A stretch of 64,000 nt of DNA, from NCBI GenBank assembly GCA_023078555.1, contig CM041203.1, forward strand, positions 3,577,981 to 3,641,980, written 5' to 3'. This DNA is from Ulva prolifera. Its lineage: Eukaryota > Chlorophyta > Ulvophyceae > Ulvales > Ulvaceae. Position numbers and translations under genes: made by a program. Below are positions 13,380-25,700 of the stretch, in pieces; the first letter of the stretch is position 1, and each line of letters starts with the position of its first letter. The notes beneath the pieces were generated by a model, which saw nothing but the letters and a program-made list of their open reading frames with translations, was not told the DNA's origin and made no database searches.

Positions 13380-15450
13380 ATGCCGCGCGCGACGAAGAAT
13401 CGCTTTTCCTACTGCAGGATTTCTAACGTCGATCTCCCTAGTGATGACCCTCTGCGTGAGGAAGGCGCGGGCGAGGCTGATCAGCAACCAGACGTTGAAG
13501 AACAGCCTGAGGGCATGCAGCTTCGAGGTGGATAAATTATTCCACCACGAGACTCTTCCCAAACTAGTCAGAGTGGTCAGCAAGTACTTTCCTCGTCCAA
13601 TGCTGTCAATAGCGCTGGTCACGCCGAGTCTTCCATAACGCTAGAAACACTGACCGAGGCGCTTCACGCGTCTCGCGGCAGTGGCGAGCCTGATTTGACG
13701 AAAGGGAAATTGCCTGAATGGAGCTTGAAGACTGAAAGCTTCGTTGAGTACGAGCAGAAAGTCTTGCTCTGGTTAGGGCAATTCGGATTACACAATCTAG
13801 ATATCATATGATTTACTGCAGCAGCAGCGACCATGGGGGGTTGAGGTGTATGTGTACCCTCGGGATGACAAGCTGTGGAAACTCTCCGCGTGGGGTGTTG
13901 GCGCATATATGGGTTGGGGCTGTGATAGGTCCCGGCATGCAGCGGGTGTACACCCAGCATGTTCCTGGGGGTAGGGTTATGGTGGTGCGCAAGGTGATGT
14001 GCACACAGGATCAGCTGATCCGTAGCGTACACAAGAATGATGTGTCTGCCGGGGTGGACCGGCGGCAGCCTGCGGAGTTTGCGAACTCTTATGCTGTCAC
14101 TTTTGAGACGGATGATGAGGGCGTTCAGGTGGTCGATGCCGACGTTCCTCCCTTCGATGATGCTGCCACATATGATGGGGGAGTGTTGTGCCGTCTGCGT
14201 CACCAGCTAGCAGCGGACGCCTGTGAATGTCAGGGTTTGCATCAGCACGTGCAGCTGCACACCCCCCCAGGGCATGGGAAGGTCCCAGCAATGGACCAGA
14301 CCTTCCAACATAAGGTGGAAGCGTCTGTGGATGGGTACTCCCCTCGGCCAGGAGCCTCTGCGGAGGTGATCCGCCGTGACCCTGCTCGGGACACACCGGA
14401 GATGGCCACGCACGCCATGCATTGTTTGCGAGCAATTGCACGTGCTGATGCAAACCCTGACATTCACAGGCGTCCGCGGAGGACAGGTCAGGTGTGCAAT
14501 GAGCAGTCACTGCCCAGCCGCACCAATGAGCTTGTGGTGACTCGTGCTGTGCACATCCCGGGCCAGCAGCGACTCGCATTATCCCGCTGACATCCTCTTC
14601 CTCGTCTTCTGATGATGACATGGACGACGCCGCTCCAGGCATCTATTCAGATGATGATGAAATGGACTACACAATCAGCGATGACGAAGCGGCTGCGGCC
14701 CACCAGCACCGTGCGGCTCAGCGGGTCCGCTCCGGGAGTAATTCGGCCGCGGCCTCTGCATCTGACGCGGGAGCAGTAGCTAAGCCCCTGCGAGGAGCTG
14801 AGGGGCTGAAGCACCCCTGGGAGGATGAGCCTGACGAAATTGAGGAGGAGTCAATTCGGGTATGAATTAGGGGGAGAGATCCGGGCTGCCCCCTCTGCCG
14901 CGGCAAGGATCCATCCACCGGATGAGGTAAGAGCTATTACAGCTGTTCTACCAGGGCCGAAAATCAATCCTCTTGTACGCAGACGCCTTGTTCCTTTGGT
15001 TGTGGATGCAGTTGCTGTACATGAGCCCGCAGGCTCTGAATCTGCTAGTAGTGAAACAGTTGTAGCTGACATCAAGTCTCCAAGCTGCCATCAGGACACA
15101 TCAGCCGCGGCTGACTGTGTAGTGTCCGGTGCAGGCCTGAAGCATCAGCATGTACATGTGGAGTCTGGTGAGCAGCAGAGTGCTCCGCGTCGTGGGTCGC
15201 GCAGAGCAGCTGCCGCCAGGAAGCAGTAGGCCTCTGACCCTGATATGCCATCTATGAAGGAAGGTCAGGCCGGTCCGGACAGGGATGCTTGGCTGCGTGC
15301 CATGCAGGAAGAGGTACATGCACTGGGTGAGCACGGGACATTTATGTTGTGCTATCTGCCTGCGGGCATGCCGTCCCGCGGGACCCTCCACTGTCGGCCG
15401 ATCCTGGGTGCGGTGCGTGATACATGCACCTGCCGATTTCCCGTCTGACA
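13380..15450 (+). mobile_element. Degenerate Ty1/copia-type LTR retrotransposon (gag, integrase tail, linker, start of RT)
   Basis: Four blocks appear in copia order on one strand. A Gag-like frame runs to the TGA at 13809-13811, with one in-frame stop at about 13533; it includes GKLPEWSLKTESFVEYEQKV and LLWLGQFGLHN. At about 13840-13930 comes an integrase C-terminal block (VEVYVYPRDDKLWKLSAWG, then YMGWG), which copia integrases carry after the catalytic core. An acidic linker lies at 14620-14860. The frame at 14825-15448, with one in-frame TAG at 15227-15229, ends in the classic start of copia reverse transcriptase: AWLRAMQEEVHALGEHGTF, then PAGMPSRG. The integrase catalytic core, the RT YVDD box and RNase H are missing. 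The element has frameshifts, stops and internal loss, and cannot be autonomous. No LTR pair was identified. Confidence 0.75.
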
Positions 15451-17390
15451 GCGTACGTTGACTTGACCCGCTCGTGCCCACCACACTCGAGCGGCCGATA
15501 ATGCTTCAAGGCCGAAATATGCAGGGCGTTCGTGGGCGGAACTGAGGCCTTTTCAGAGTATCGGCAGCAACGGCAAGCCCACCGGTCTTGGTCAAGATGA
15601 TGAAGATGATCGTCTCCGCCTGCCCAAACTTGTCAAGACGCTGCTTAGTCTCACCGAGTGTGCATGTGGGTCGATGCGGGGGCCTGGGGTGATCAGCATG
15701 ATGACGTGGCACCCAACATGACGACGTGCCATGGTGAGAAGAGTGTTTTGCCGCATTATGCCTTGGGCAGCTGAAATGGTGAGTTTGGATCCCATGACTT
15801 CTAGAGTACTCATGACATGCTCTACCACTGGGACCCACCTAATGCAACGGATTCTTTGGTAGATGACTTCTTTCTTGATGTTGAGGGCTATATAATATCT
15901 TCACCTTGCAACCTTGATTTGATCAGCCACATCCGAACTACCACCTCGGCGTCCCGGTGCCCATGTACGTAGGCACCGACTCGCAATGCACGAGGTGCGT
16001 GGAGTGCGAGCACATCACCCACGCAAACCGCACTAGCGAGCGCATCGAGGGCCGCGTGGAGCTCGGGGATGCGTGGACCGGCCTTGCGGTTGCTCTCGTG
16101 CCAACGGCGAACGCCACCGCATGGCGGGCGACCGCCAGGCGCTGCACTACAAGGCTTGCGTGTTGTGAGATGTCTCTCACACAAGCGTATGTTGGCACAA
16201 GCACAACACCTTGCTTATATGCGTGGCGCCTTGTCCTGTCACATGGACTTCTCTACACGAATATCTCATGGCTTACCGATTTAGATTCACACAGCATGAC
16301 CACACGCACACTCAGTGGGGTTACATGCCTACGCTCACAACGTGTGACTTCACGCATGCGCCAGCCTTGATGCACACCGCATCAGCGATGTGTACAGCCT
16401 CCACCGGGCACAACCTGTCACCTCATAGACTCACTCATGCGTGATGCGGCTAGCCGAATCGATACTGCACTTTTATGGCTTAATGTGCATTCCGCCGGCA
16501 CACAAGATCCGCCCCGCAGACTTCAGGGTTTGCATGCAAAATTGTATGTGTGCTACCACCCGGGGTTGCACACGAGAGACGTGAGCAGATGTGCTTATAT
16601 CCAGAACAGCTTAAGATCTCCCACACTTAAACGGGATTTTGGATCTATGTGGCAATTTGCGACAAGATTTGCCGTGGCCAACTTCGACAAGGGGATTGAC
16701 CCGGGCGCACACACCCCAGATTTTAAACCGAGCTCCTACTTGGTTCAGACACGCTTCCAAGTAATTGGGTCGGGGCGCCTTCCATTTCTGCATAGGCCAG
16801 GCATCTGCATACATGTCTGTGTGTTTCTCTGTGCATGTTGCTGCCTTAACAGCCCGCGTGCTAAGGCCTCACAGTCCCTCCCCGCTTGAAGGTACCGCCA
16901 CCAAAGTCTGTTACTCAAGAAGAGACGATAGGTTTCAACACCATGTCTCGTTTCATTTCGAGACTATGAGCTACAGTACAGCATCTTCTACGGCTGTGAA
17001 AAAAGGGGCCAATTCATCAAGGTCAGCTGTTGATAGCCTCATTCTGCTCATGTGTGCATATGCGGACATGCCATGGCTGGCAGGTTCGAGGTATTCCTTC
17101 ATCGAGTGCATCATACATAGGCAACAGCTGAAATCACATGCAACAGTTTTCAGTGCAGACACTGGTCCTAGCCCCACCATTCAAACAATATGAATTAATG
17201 AATTGAAAGCTCACCGTACCAATGTCGGTGACACTAGAATATAACAGCATGCACTCAACATCCCTACCAACTTTTCTCAAAGAGCTATTTCATGCCAAAT
17301 TTTGGCATGTTGACTAGACATCATAACGCGGTCACCTCAAATTAAGCCTTCAGCCTTTTAAGCACGTACAGGAAACACAACAGGCAAGTT
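15451..17390. other. No supported gene; possible minus-strand coding remnant at 15545-15860
   Basis: On the minus strand, two adjacent frames at 15545-15828 read protein-like text (MSTLEVMGSKLTISAAQGIM; QRLDKFGQAETIIFIILTK). They may be exons or a frameshifted remnant, but I do not recognise a family. The rest, to 17390, has only short, unremarkable frames. Confidence 0.35.
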
Positions 17391-18890
17391 TCACTTGTTT
17401 GAGCCAGGGTCATCTGCCCGATGCTTCAAAGCATCTTTAAGATTGTCGGGATTCAGCTTGCTCTCTTGAAATGCTGTGAAGCCAGTCAGGGCTGCCATTG
17501 CAGCCAAGCTACAAGCCTGCCAACTCAATACTGGCGTCCCTGCAATGTGAAGACCTTCACAAAATACAGCGAACACTTGTGTGTTGTCCCAGAACAATGC
17601 TAGCACTGCAAACTTCTACATTGCGGACTGCACCCAAATCAGCACGAGGCAGGGTACTCTTGGAACTTACCAGAAGCCAATTCGATGCCAAAACCGCTGA
17701 GTGACACGAATGACACAAACAAAAATGAAGCCTTCCGACTACGCCTCCTCATCATTTGCACTGTTGCTTCATTAACAGCATCCACATACTCATTGTCATA
17801 GTCTGCTTTCTGCATTGGCACACCCAAAACTCAACTCCGAGAGGACTGTTAGAGTTTGGCCCCCCCCCCCCCCCCCGTCGTCAGCCACACCAGCAACATC
17901 ACACCAACAAACAAATATATCCGCATCCTTGCTGAAAATTAGCAGACCGTATGACAAAGGCAAACTTCCTCACAGTGCATGAGCTGCAGCGAGACAGATG
18001 GTCGAGCGTACCGGTAATTGGCTAGGCTGTGAATACAACGATTTGAACCACAGTCCAGCTTGTTGGTCATGCTGTACCTTATCTTTGAAAGCTGCAAGAT
18101 CTCGTTGGTCAGCCTATACGTCAAACTATGTGTCTGGATTTGAATTTTCACATTTTGTTGCAGACGCCTGATGGCGCGTCAGGCCAATGATAGATCACTG
18201 CTAGAGAGTGCGCGCCATGCCTCCATGCGCTCCCGTGATGCTTTCAGCTCGGATGACATTTGCCTGAATTTCTCGTCAATGTCTGCTTGTGCTGAGCCAA
18301 AAGCAAGGTTACGGCGGGCTGTGTTGAGCTCCTTAAGAGCGTCCAGCTCTTCCTTCGCCTGCACCAGATGTTGTTACGTGACGCACGAACCACCTCACAG
18401 CGGAAGTGCTGTCGCAGTCACATGACTGCCATCCTCAAACTTTCTGGTACGTTTGTTGATGACCTTCGTAGCATATAAACAAATCTGCTCCGTAGCGCAG
18501 GCCCAATTGGCCGACGCTGTGCTAGCGACGTGGTTTGAGATTCACATGTACAGTAAGCCCATACTCTTCAGGCTATCAGGAATCACAGACAGCTTGCACC
18601 TGATCTGTTTTCTTTATGAGCTTCAACTTTTCATCGTCGACAGCTTCACCAAGCTGATCCAAGGCTTTTTTCTTTCCAATGTTCAGCCGAATGACATCGA
18701 CGAGTGCATCTTGCACGTTCGATTGACCTTCCAATGGCGCTTCGCCATTCTGTTCCCGTCCGTCCTTGTCACCTGGCACGCACATGGAACGACACTGTCG
18801 TGTGCTCCGACGAGGTCGCCCCGGAAACACCTGGAGATCATTTCGAAACGCATGGATACGACTCTCCGCCCTACAATTTGTCAACTTCAT
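17391..18890 (-). CDS. Putative plastid-targeted coiled-coil membrane protein, unrecognised family (multi-exon)
   Basis: I do not recognise the family. The model starts at the ATG at 18888-18890, giving an Arg- and Ser-rich, acid-poor leader (MKLTNCRAESRIHAFRNDL) that looks like a plastid transit peptide. A charged helical segment follows (NIGKKKALDQLGEAVDDEKL). A clean intron is visible: exon end CAG at 18600 before GTGCAAG, and acceptor TGCAG with the next exon starting at 18358, both phase 0. That joins KKTDQ to AKEELDALKELNTARRNL, continuing a coiled coil. Later exons include NEILQLSKIR (about 18080) and an Arg-rich then hydrophobic segment (RRRSRKASFLFVSFVSLSG, about 17700-17750). A second hydrophobic stretch near the C terminus (LAAMAALTGFTAF) precedes the stop at 17391-17393. 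The exons around 17830-18180 are uncertain. It is transcribed divergently from TOR. Confidence 0.6.
17860..17876. repeat. Poly-C tract (17 C)
   Basis: An uninterrupted C run of 17 bases, lying in an intron of the minus-strand coiled-coil gene. Confidence 0.9.
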
Positions 18891-19788
18891 ACGGCGTCAG
18901 AGAAGATCACGATCCAGAGGCGATAATGCGGGATCCTGACTTGACACTTGTGTAGACGTCAGATTGCTAGCCAAGGGGGCGATGCGTGTGCCTATCAGAA
19001 ACCATATGTCACGTAAGTAGTGGTGATAGGATACAGAAAGACTTGCAGCGCTTACACAGCCACAAGAGTGGGCCCCCGTGGCGGGTTCAAGGCTGTTATG
19101 GTGTCGGAGGGGACACCGAACGGACTGCACAGACAGCGCCACTTCTAGCGTAAGCCGCAAGTCGGCTTCTTGAATAAGCGACTTATGGCCAGAACGAGAC
19201 TTAATCACGTTTTCTGTGCCGGTTTACCACTGGCTGTCGATCCATGCTCGAATGTAGACGTCGTGACGCCCGGCCTTCCATGAGGCGGGTGCATCGGGCT
19301 CTGTCGCTGCTCCACAGTTCACATGTATGTATACGAGATGTACGCAACACTTCACCATGCAATTGTTGCCTGATTGACATGCTTTGGATACAATGCGCAA
19401 TGGTGGCAACGGCACGTTGGCCAAGGTCAGATCGCTGTAGCACGGCCATGAATGACAGAAAATTTGTGACGCTGCAGCGCTGAAGGTCAGTTTTCCGCGC
19501 ACGGGCAGGTCTGCCAGCTGACGCAGTCTGGTTCACACCCCGCTTACGCACGCAATATTGTTACATGCTACATTTACGTGACGCCATTGTGCTCTGCACA
19601 GTCATTCCGGGGACACTGTCTCTTGGCTGTAGCAGACACTTTTGACCCATAGCATGCACGGCGCAGGTTGACATTACACATATGCCAATTTGCACTATAC
19701 GGGCATCAGCGCAACAAAGGAGTGGGTGATGAATGATGTAGTACCACGCTGAGCCGAAACGAGTTGGGTGGCATCCAGCCAGTGAAGC
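18891..19788. promoter_or_regulatory. Divergent intergenic region between the coiled-coil gene and TOR
   Basis: About 900 bases separate two genes transcribed away from each other, so this region must contain both promoters. I see no TATA box or other defined element I would assign. The short open frames here are unsupported. Confidence 0.4.
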
Positions 19789-22700
19789 ATGGTTGTGCAC
19801 GCGAATCAGTACGATCGCACACCCAGAGTCGATCATCTGCAGCGGCATCTCAATGCTTTGAGGGTGGAAGACCGCGCGGAAGCAGCTGTGCTGTCACTCG
19901 GGGCGTATGTCGAAGCTGAGAGGCGTGACCTGGACAACGACGCCTTTGCCAGTCTAGACAAAGAAGTACAAGCTCGAGTGACCACTCTTGCAAAGAGGTA
20001 ATGCTGCGTTCCTGCGCTATGTACTCTTCACGGGCACATGTCCGAGCCCTTGAGTGTTGTTTCAGCTCCTGAAAGGTGGGTCGTTCCTGCAGCAACGATG
20101 CATCGGACAAGAGGGCAGCGCTATTCGCCCTTGAAGAACTCATCGACGCGAGGTTCTCTGTGGAAAACCCTGTCAGGATTGCACAGATGGCTGAGAGCAT
20201 CAAGAATGCCATGGTCACCAACGCCGACCCCATATTGATTAAGGGGGCTGAGGTCCTGGGCAAATTGGTGCGGACAGGTGGAAATTTGGCCGCGGAAGTC
20301 GCGAACTCTGAGATCAAGGACGCCTTGGAGACATTAGAAAATTCGAAGCAGGCAACTGAGCATCAGCTGCTGGCATCATGCCATATGCTGAGGACACTGG
20401 CAGGTAAAGTCCCGCACTGTGCATAACTAGCGATCCGTCTTTGAGTTGGGTACCCATGACCACTGTCTGCCTTGCAGAAAGTGCGCCAGCCGTGTTCAAT
20501 GTGCACGTTCTTCAGTTTATCGAGCGCATCAGTGGGCCTCTGAAATCATACAACTTGGATCTTCGCACGGCCGCTGTAAGATCCCTGAGGGCATGTTTGA
20601 TGCTGGTGGAGAAACGTGAAACACGCTATCGGGTACAGTGGTGGTATCAGCTGTTCGATCAGACCATGCGGGCCCTTGAGCGCCCGTGGGTGTCCTCAGA
20701 GCGTGAAATGGAAGCAACAGTACATGGCGCCCTCTTGACATTAGGGGAACTGCTTCAGCACTCAGGAGAGTTCATGCTTGCAAGGTGTGTCACCAGGCGT
20801 CTTCATCATCTTTTCTCTTGCGCAAATTCCAGGCAGTATCATGACAGTGTTGACACTCGGATGCGGAATGCAGCCCCACACTCGAGCCAACACCATCTAG
20901 CTGTAGCCTGGTCTCTGATCACATGGGCCTTTCGGTGTCAGTTTGCATGCAGCTTGCAGAGAATCCATATGCAACATAGGGTCATAAGAGCATAGTCGAG
21001 TTTGATTCAGTAGTGAAACTTCGGCTCTGTACTGGGCTTGTGCAAGTGCATGTACATCAAGCTTCCACCCTTCATGAGTTTGCACTGTGCATCGCCAGGT
21101 GCATCCTAGGTTTTGCTGGTGCGCTCACCATGCATGCATCGGGCGATTCTGATACTTTGATGAGCGCTGGGCGACAGGTTCTGCTGGGCGCTCACCATGC
21201 ATGCAATCGTTTTATACTTTGATGAGCGCTGGGTCAATGCCACTTCCAGGCTGTCCTTCTGGAGGCCCGTCCATCAAATTGCTGAATTGCAGTGGATAGC
21301 TTGTTCGATTCGTTCAGTTCTCCTGGGTGGACCCATATCGGCGTTGGAAGCCTGAGGTTGTACATATACCACATGGCATGAGTGCACCACTTTGGCAATT
21401 TCTCATGTCTGCAGGTACAAGCAAACAGTGGACACAGTGCTCATGATGCGGGATTCAAAGCACATCACGCTGAAGTCTTGCGTTCTGACTCTATTCCCCC
21501 GCATGTCGGAGTTTGCGCCAGAGAAGTTTGTCATCTCGTACCTAGATCCCTGCACCCAGCACTTGTTGCATATCATGCGTTCAGGCAACACTAAGCTCGC
21601 AAATGAAGCGATTGAAAGCTTTGGCAAGATGATCAAGCCCCTTGCATGTCCAACCTCGGTCGCGGAGCTCCGTGCGCGCCTGGCCAAATATGTTCCGGAA
21701 ATTGAGAAGGAGATGGTTGATGCATTCAGTCAAAAGAAGGACCGGGCGCAGTTCTGTGTGACGACAATGGGTGTTTCTGCTACCCTGGCGGAGGTACCAT
21801 TCCCGTGGACTCTGGCCTGGGCAATCGCATGAAAGCATGCGTCCGCTGCTTCATGTTTGACTTGATGATATAGTGTAGAAAAGAGTATCGCTCACAGCAA
21901 TGGCGTCACAGCCACTGGTGATGAATGAGCGGTCTGCGGTGCAGACATGTGGGCCAATCTGGGAGGACAGTGCGATTAGGCTTATCCGCCCGATGATCCA
22001 TCTGGGGCTGTCAGACAAGCTTGTGCGCTCGCTAATGCGCATCTCAAAGAGCCTACCCAATTCTACCCCCCTCATTCAGCAGCACCTACTTCTGCCCGTG
22101 CTGGCTGCGCTACCTCTGCCGCATGCTGACTCCGCTTCAGTTGCCAGCAGTAGCCACCGCAGCACGCGCGACATGGGTGTGCAGCAGCGATCAACGTACC
22201 ACGTGCGCAGTGCACTACTACGCAGTGCGCACATGGAGGACTTTGCGCGACAGGTGCAAGCACAGGTGGCAACGCAGCTGGAAGAGGAGGGAGTGCAGCG
22301 CAAGCTGATGAAATGTGCGCTGGACACCTTGCAGGACATGGACTTTGGGCGCCATATGCTGCTTGGCTTCACGCAGGAAGTGCTCTTGAGCTATGCGTGC
22401 AGCGAGGACGAGGGTATTCGCAAGAGTGCAGCTTTGGCTGCATGGAAGGTCACGGAGCGACAGTGGCACGTGCTCAGGTGCACCACAAGCGACCCCTTAG
22501 GCTGTCCCACATTGTTGCCACCTGCCGCAGTGCTCAGTATGGCTGGCATGTGCGTTGTGGCTGCTAGTGGCTGCAGGCATTTTCCAGAGATTCTGTGAAC
22601 ACATGCCGCTGAAATGTAGTCTACGAGGGTTGTGTCGTGGTCAGCAAGCTTGTCAACGGAGGCACTTGCATCCTCTGCTCTCCATTCTTCACGCCGTGTA

Positions 22701-25700
22701 TCCAGCGACTGTCGTGGGGCAGTGCTGGCGGACTTGTGTGCGGCTGGATTTGTGTGTACCATGCTATGTTGAAGTCAAAGGTGAGCCTGTGCAGTATTAA
22801 TGCCCCATGCTCTCTGGGGATCTGAGGACTGCTGTGCTCTTGCAGGCTCGTGCAGTTGAGCGTCTAGAATTGTACCAAAGCAAACCCTCTTTGCCTGCCA
22901 AGCACAGGCACCATTGCGCGCACGCGGCTGCAAACACATTTCCATCCTGCCCATGCGGCCATGCCATATAGCTGCCCTCCCACATCTGTGCCGGTGTTGC
23001 TGCAGGAGCCTATTGAAGGAGAGCGGCCCCAGCCGTACAGAGAGCATGCAGATGTGCCATGCCGCCGTCGAGCAGATTGTGCGACAGCTGCTAACGATGG
23101 CCGCCGCCGACATGGACACGTCGGTGCGGCGTGCGATCATCGAATGCCTCGTGCCAGCATTCAAGAACTGCGATGAGGATGCCGCCCCTAGCGAGCACGG
23201 CCTGCTCATGTTCTTTGCACAAGTTGACAGCACCAACGCCCTCACCCTCTGTCTCAATGACACCTCGCAGCAAGTCCGCCTGTCCGCGTTGATGATCATG
23301 GGCAAGATCGCGCGTTTCAACCCGGCGGCCTCCTTCCCGACGCTCCGCCGCCACCTACAGCAGCTTCTGGTGGACTTTCAGTTCTCCCCGGATTCCACGC
23401 GCCTTGACGATACCGCGGTGCTGCTTTCGGCCATGATCGAGCAGTGCCCGGAGCTCATTCGTCCAAATCTGCAGATGATTCAGGACAAGCTGGCCCGCAA
23501 GCTGATTGCTGCGCGGACGCGTGTGAAGGAGCGCTCTGGAAAGTCAAAGAGCGGGCACAGCATGATGGACAGCATCATGCAGGTCATCTCAGCTCTCGTG
23601 GCGCGTACCGCAACGGCGTACCGGCCGTATGTGCACTTTGTGCTGAAGAATGTCATCGACTCTATCACAGACAAGTGGAATGATGCAAAGCACCTGCCGG
23701 CCGCGGTGGAGTGCCTCGGGCGTGTCACTGGCTGCACGGGATACGTCATCGAGCCGTACCTCAACCACCCGACACTGCTGCCGGCGATGCTGGCGCTGCT
23801 GGACCAGACGTTTCCGTCGGCTCTGCACATCCAAGTGGTCGAGGTGCTGGGCATCATAGGGGCACTCGGGCCTCACACCCAGAAGATCATCCAGGTGCAC
23901 CCGAACGCTGGAGGCATCCCGTGATGTTTGTGTAATGACTGTCAGCGTTATCTGTCATGCAAGTGTGCAATGTGCAACAGACGCCCAGGTCTGCATGCAT
24001 GATAGCATTGGGTTACTTGAGGTCGTACACTGTCTGCCGCTGTGTGCCACTGCACAACGCATTGCTCGGTGGGGCCGTGTGCGCGCAGCATGCAAAGCCA
24101 TGGATGGCTTCTGGGCCCGTCAGCGGCTGTGTGAATCCAGCCGCTGCACGTCGTCCCCCTGGTTCAGCGGCGCAGAGGCATGGGCTACCTTCACATCCCG
24201 GCAGCAGTGCAGGCGGCGTCCACCGGAGAGGGCAAGCTGGAGCGGGACGGTGTGAGCGGCATCGCGGAGATCAACAAGCAGGACGAGGAGAAGAGCATGA
24301 TCAAGTTTGAGCCAATCCCGATGCAAAATCTCGCACACTCAGAGGACTTTTACCCCTCAACCGCCCTGAACGCCCTGCTGAAGCAGCTGAGCGATATGAA
24401 GATGGCACCGCAGCACCAGGAGGTCATCACGGCGCTGATGTACATCTTCAAGGACCTCAAGCTCGGCAGCGTGCAGTACCTGCAGTACACAATGCCCGTG
24501 CTGCTGCAGGTTGTGCGCATGAGCGAAGAGACGCTGCAGGCGTTCATCGTGCGCCAGCTCATCGATCTCGTCCGCATCGTGCAGGCGCACATGCGGCCGT
24601 ACCTCAGCGACCTGCTTGATCTGATCATCGGCTTCTGGGACTACTCGCGGCCACGCCTGCTGCAGCTCATGCTCATGCTGCTCGCGCGCCTCGCTGCAAT
24701 GCTGCAGGAGGACATGCGGGACAATGCCGGCCGCCTCGTGCCGCTTTTTGTCAACCTCTTTCAGGAGGCCGAGCGCTCCGGCGAGTACACCACGATGGAC
24801 CCTGCACTGCACGTGCGCTCCGCCACAATTGCTCTGCTTGCGCGGCTTTTAGTCGCTGTGACCTTGAGCCCAGACATCAGGAGCTGTCTCACGTGATCCG
24901 CCACTGTTTCAAGTGTCAGCGTTTTTGTCAGGCTTTCGTCCAGCGCTTGTGCACTTTCATGTGTCACTGGATGCTCATAGGACTTTTCACTAACTCTCAC
25001 AGTCACCGAGACTGTATTCTTAGACACTTCATTCAGTTGTCAGGTCGCACCTGCTGGTGGTCAAGTGGCGACCCAGCCCAGGTGCGACTTGGAGGTGAAG
25101 TATGGACATGGCACTTTGGGTTGTCGAAGATGGCATGATGGGCCGGCGGTGGTGCAGGCACTGGAGGCTCTGGGGCAGTCGCTAGAGAGCCACTTCCACA
25201 CGCTACTGCCTGGCCTCGTGCGGCTGCTGCCAGTCGTCAACCAGAGCATGACGCCGATGCAGACAAAGCGGCGCATCCTGAAAACGCTGTCGACGCTGCT
25301 GCCACGCATGCGCCTCGCGCCATACGCGAGCACCATCATCCACCCCCTCATCCGCACCATCTCACTGTCGCGCATTCCGGAGGTTCGCGTGGACGCGCTC
25401 AACACCATCTGCAACGTGTCCGTCGCAATCGGCCCGAGCCTTTCTTTGTTTGTGCCAACGATCCAGAGCGTGCTCAGCCAGATGAAAGTTCCGCAACCGG
25501 AACGCTGGCGCAACATCATGTGCACACTTGCAAAGAATGAGGCTCCGTGCATCATGGACGTCGACTCGCGCTGGGACGACGCCAACGGTTGGGGCGCAGA
25601 GATGGACAACATTCTGTACCGAATGCCGATTGGCGAGGTACCAGAGAACAAGAGCGCCGCCCTCCTCCGAGGCATGCCCCCCGCCCGCTTGTGTGTCAGT

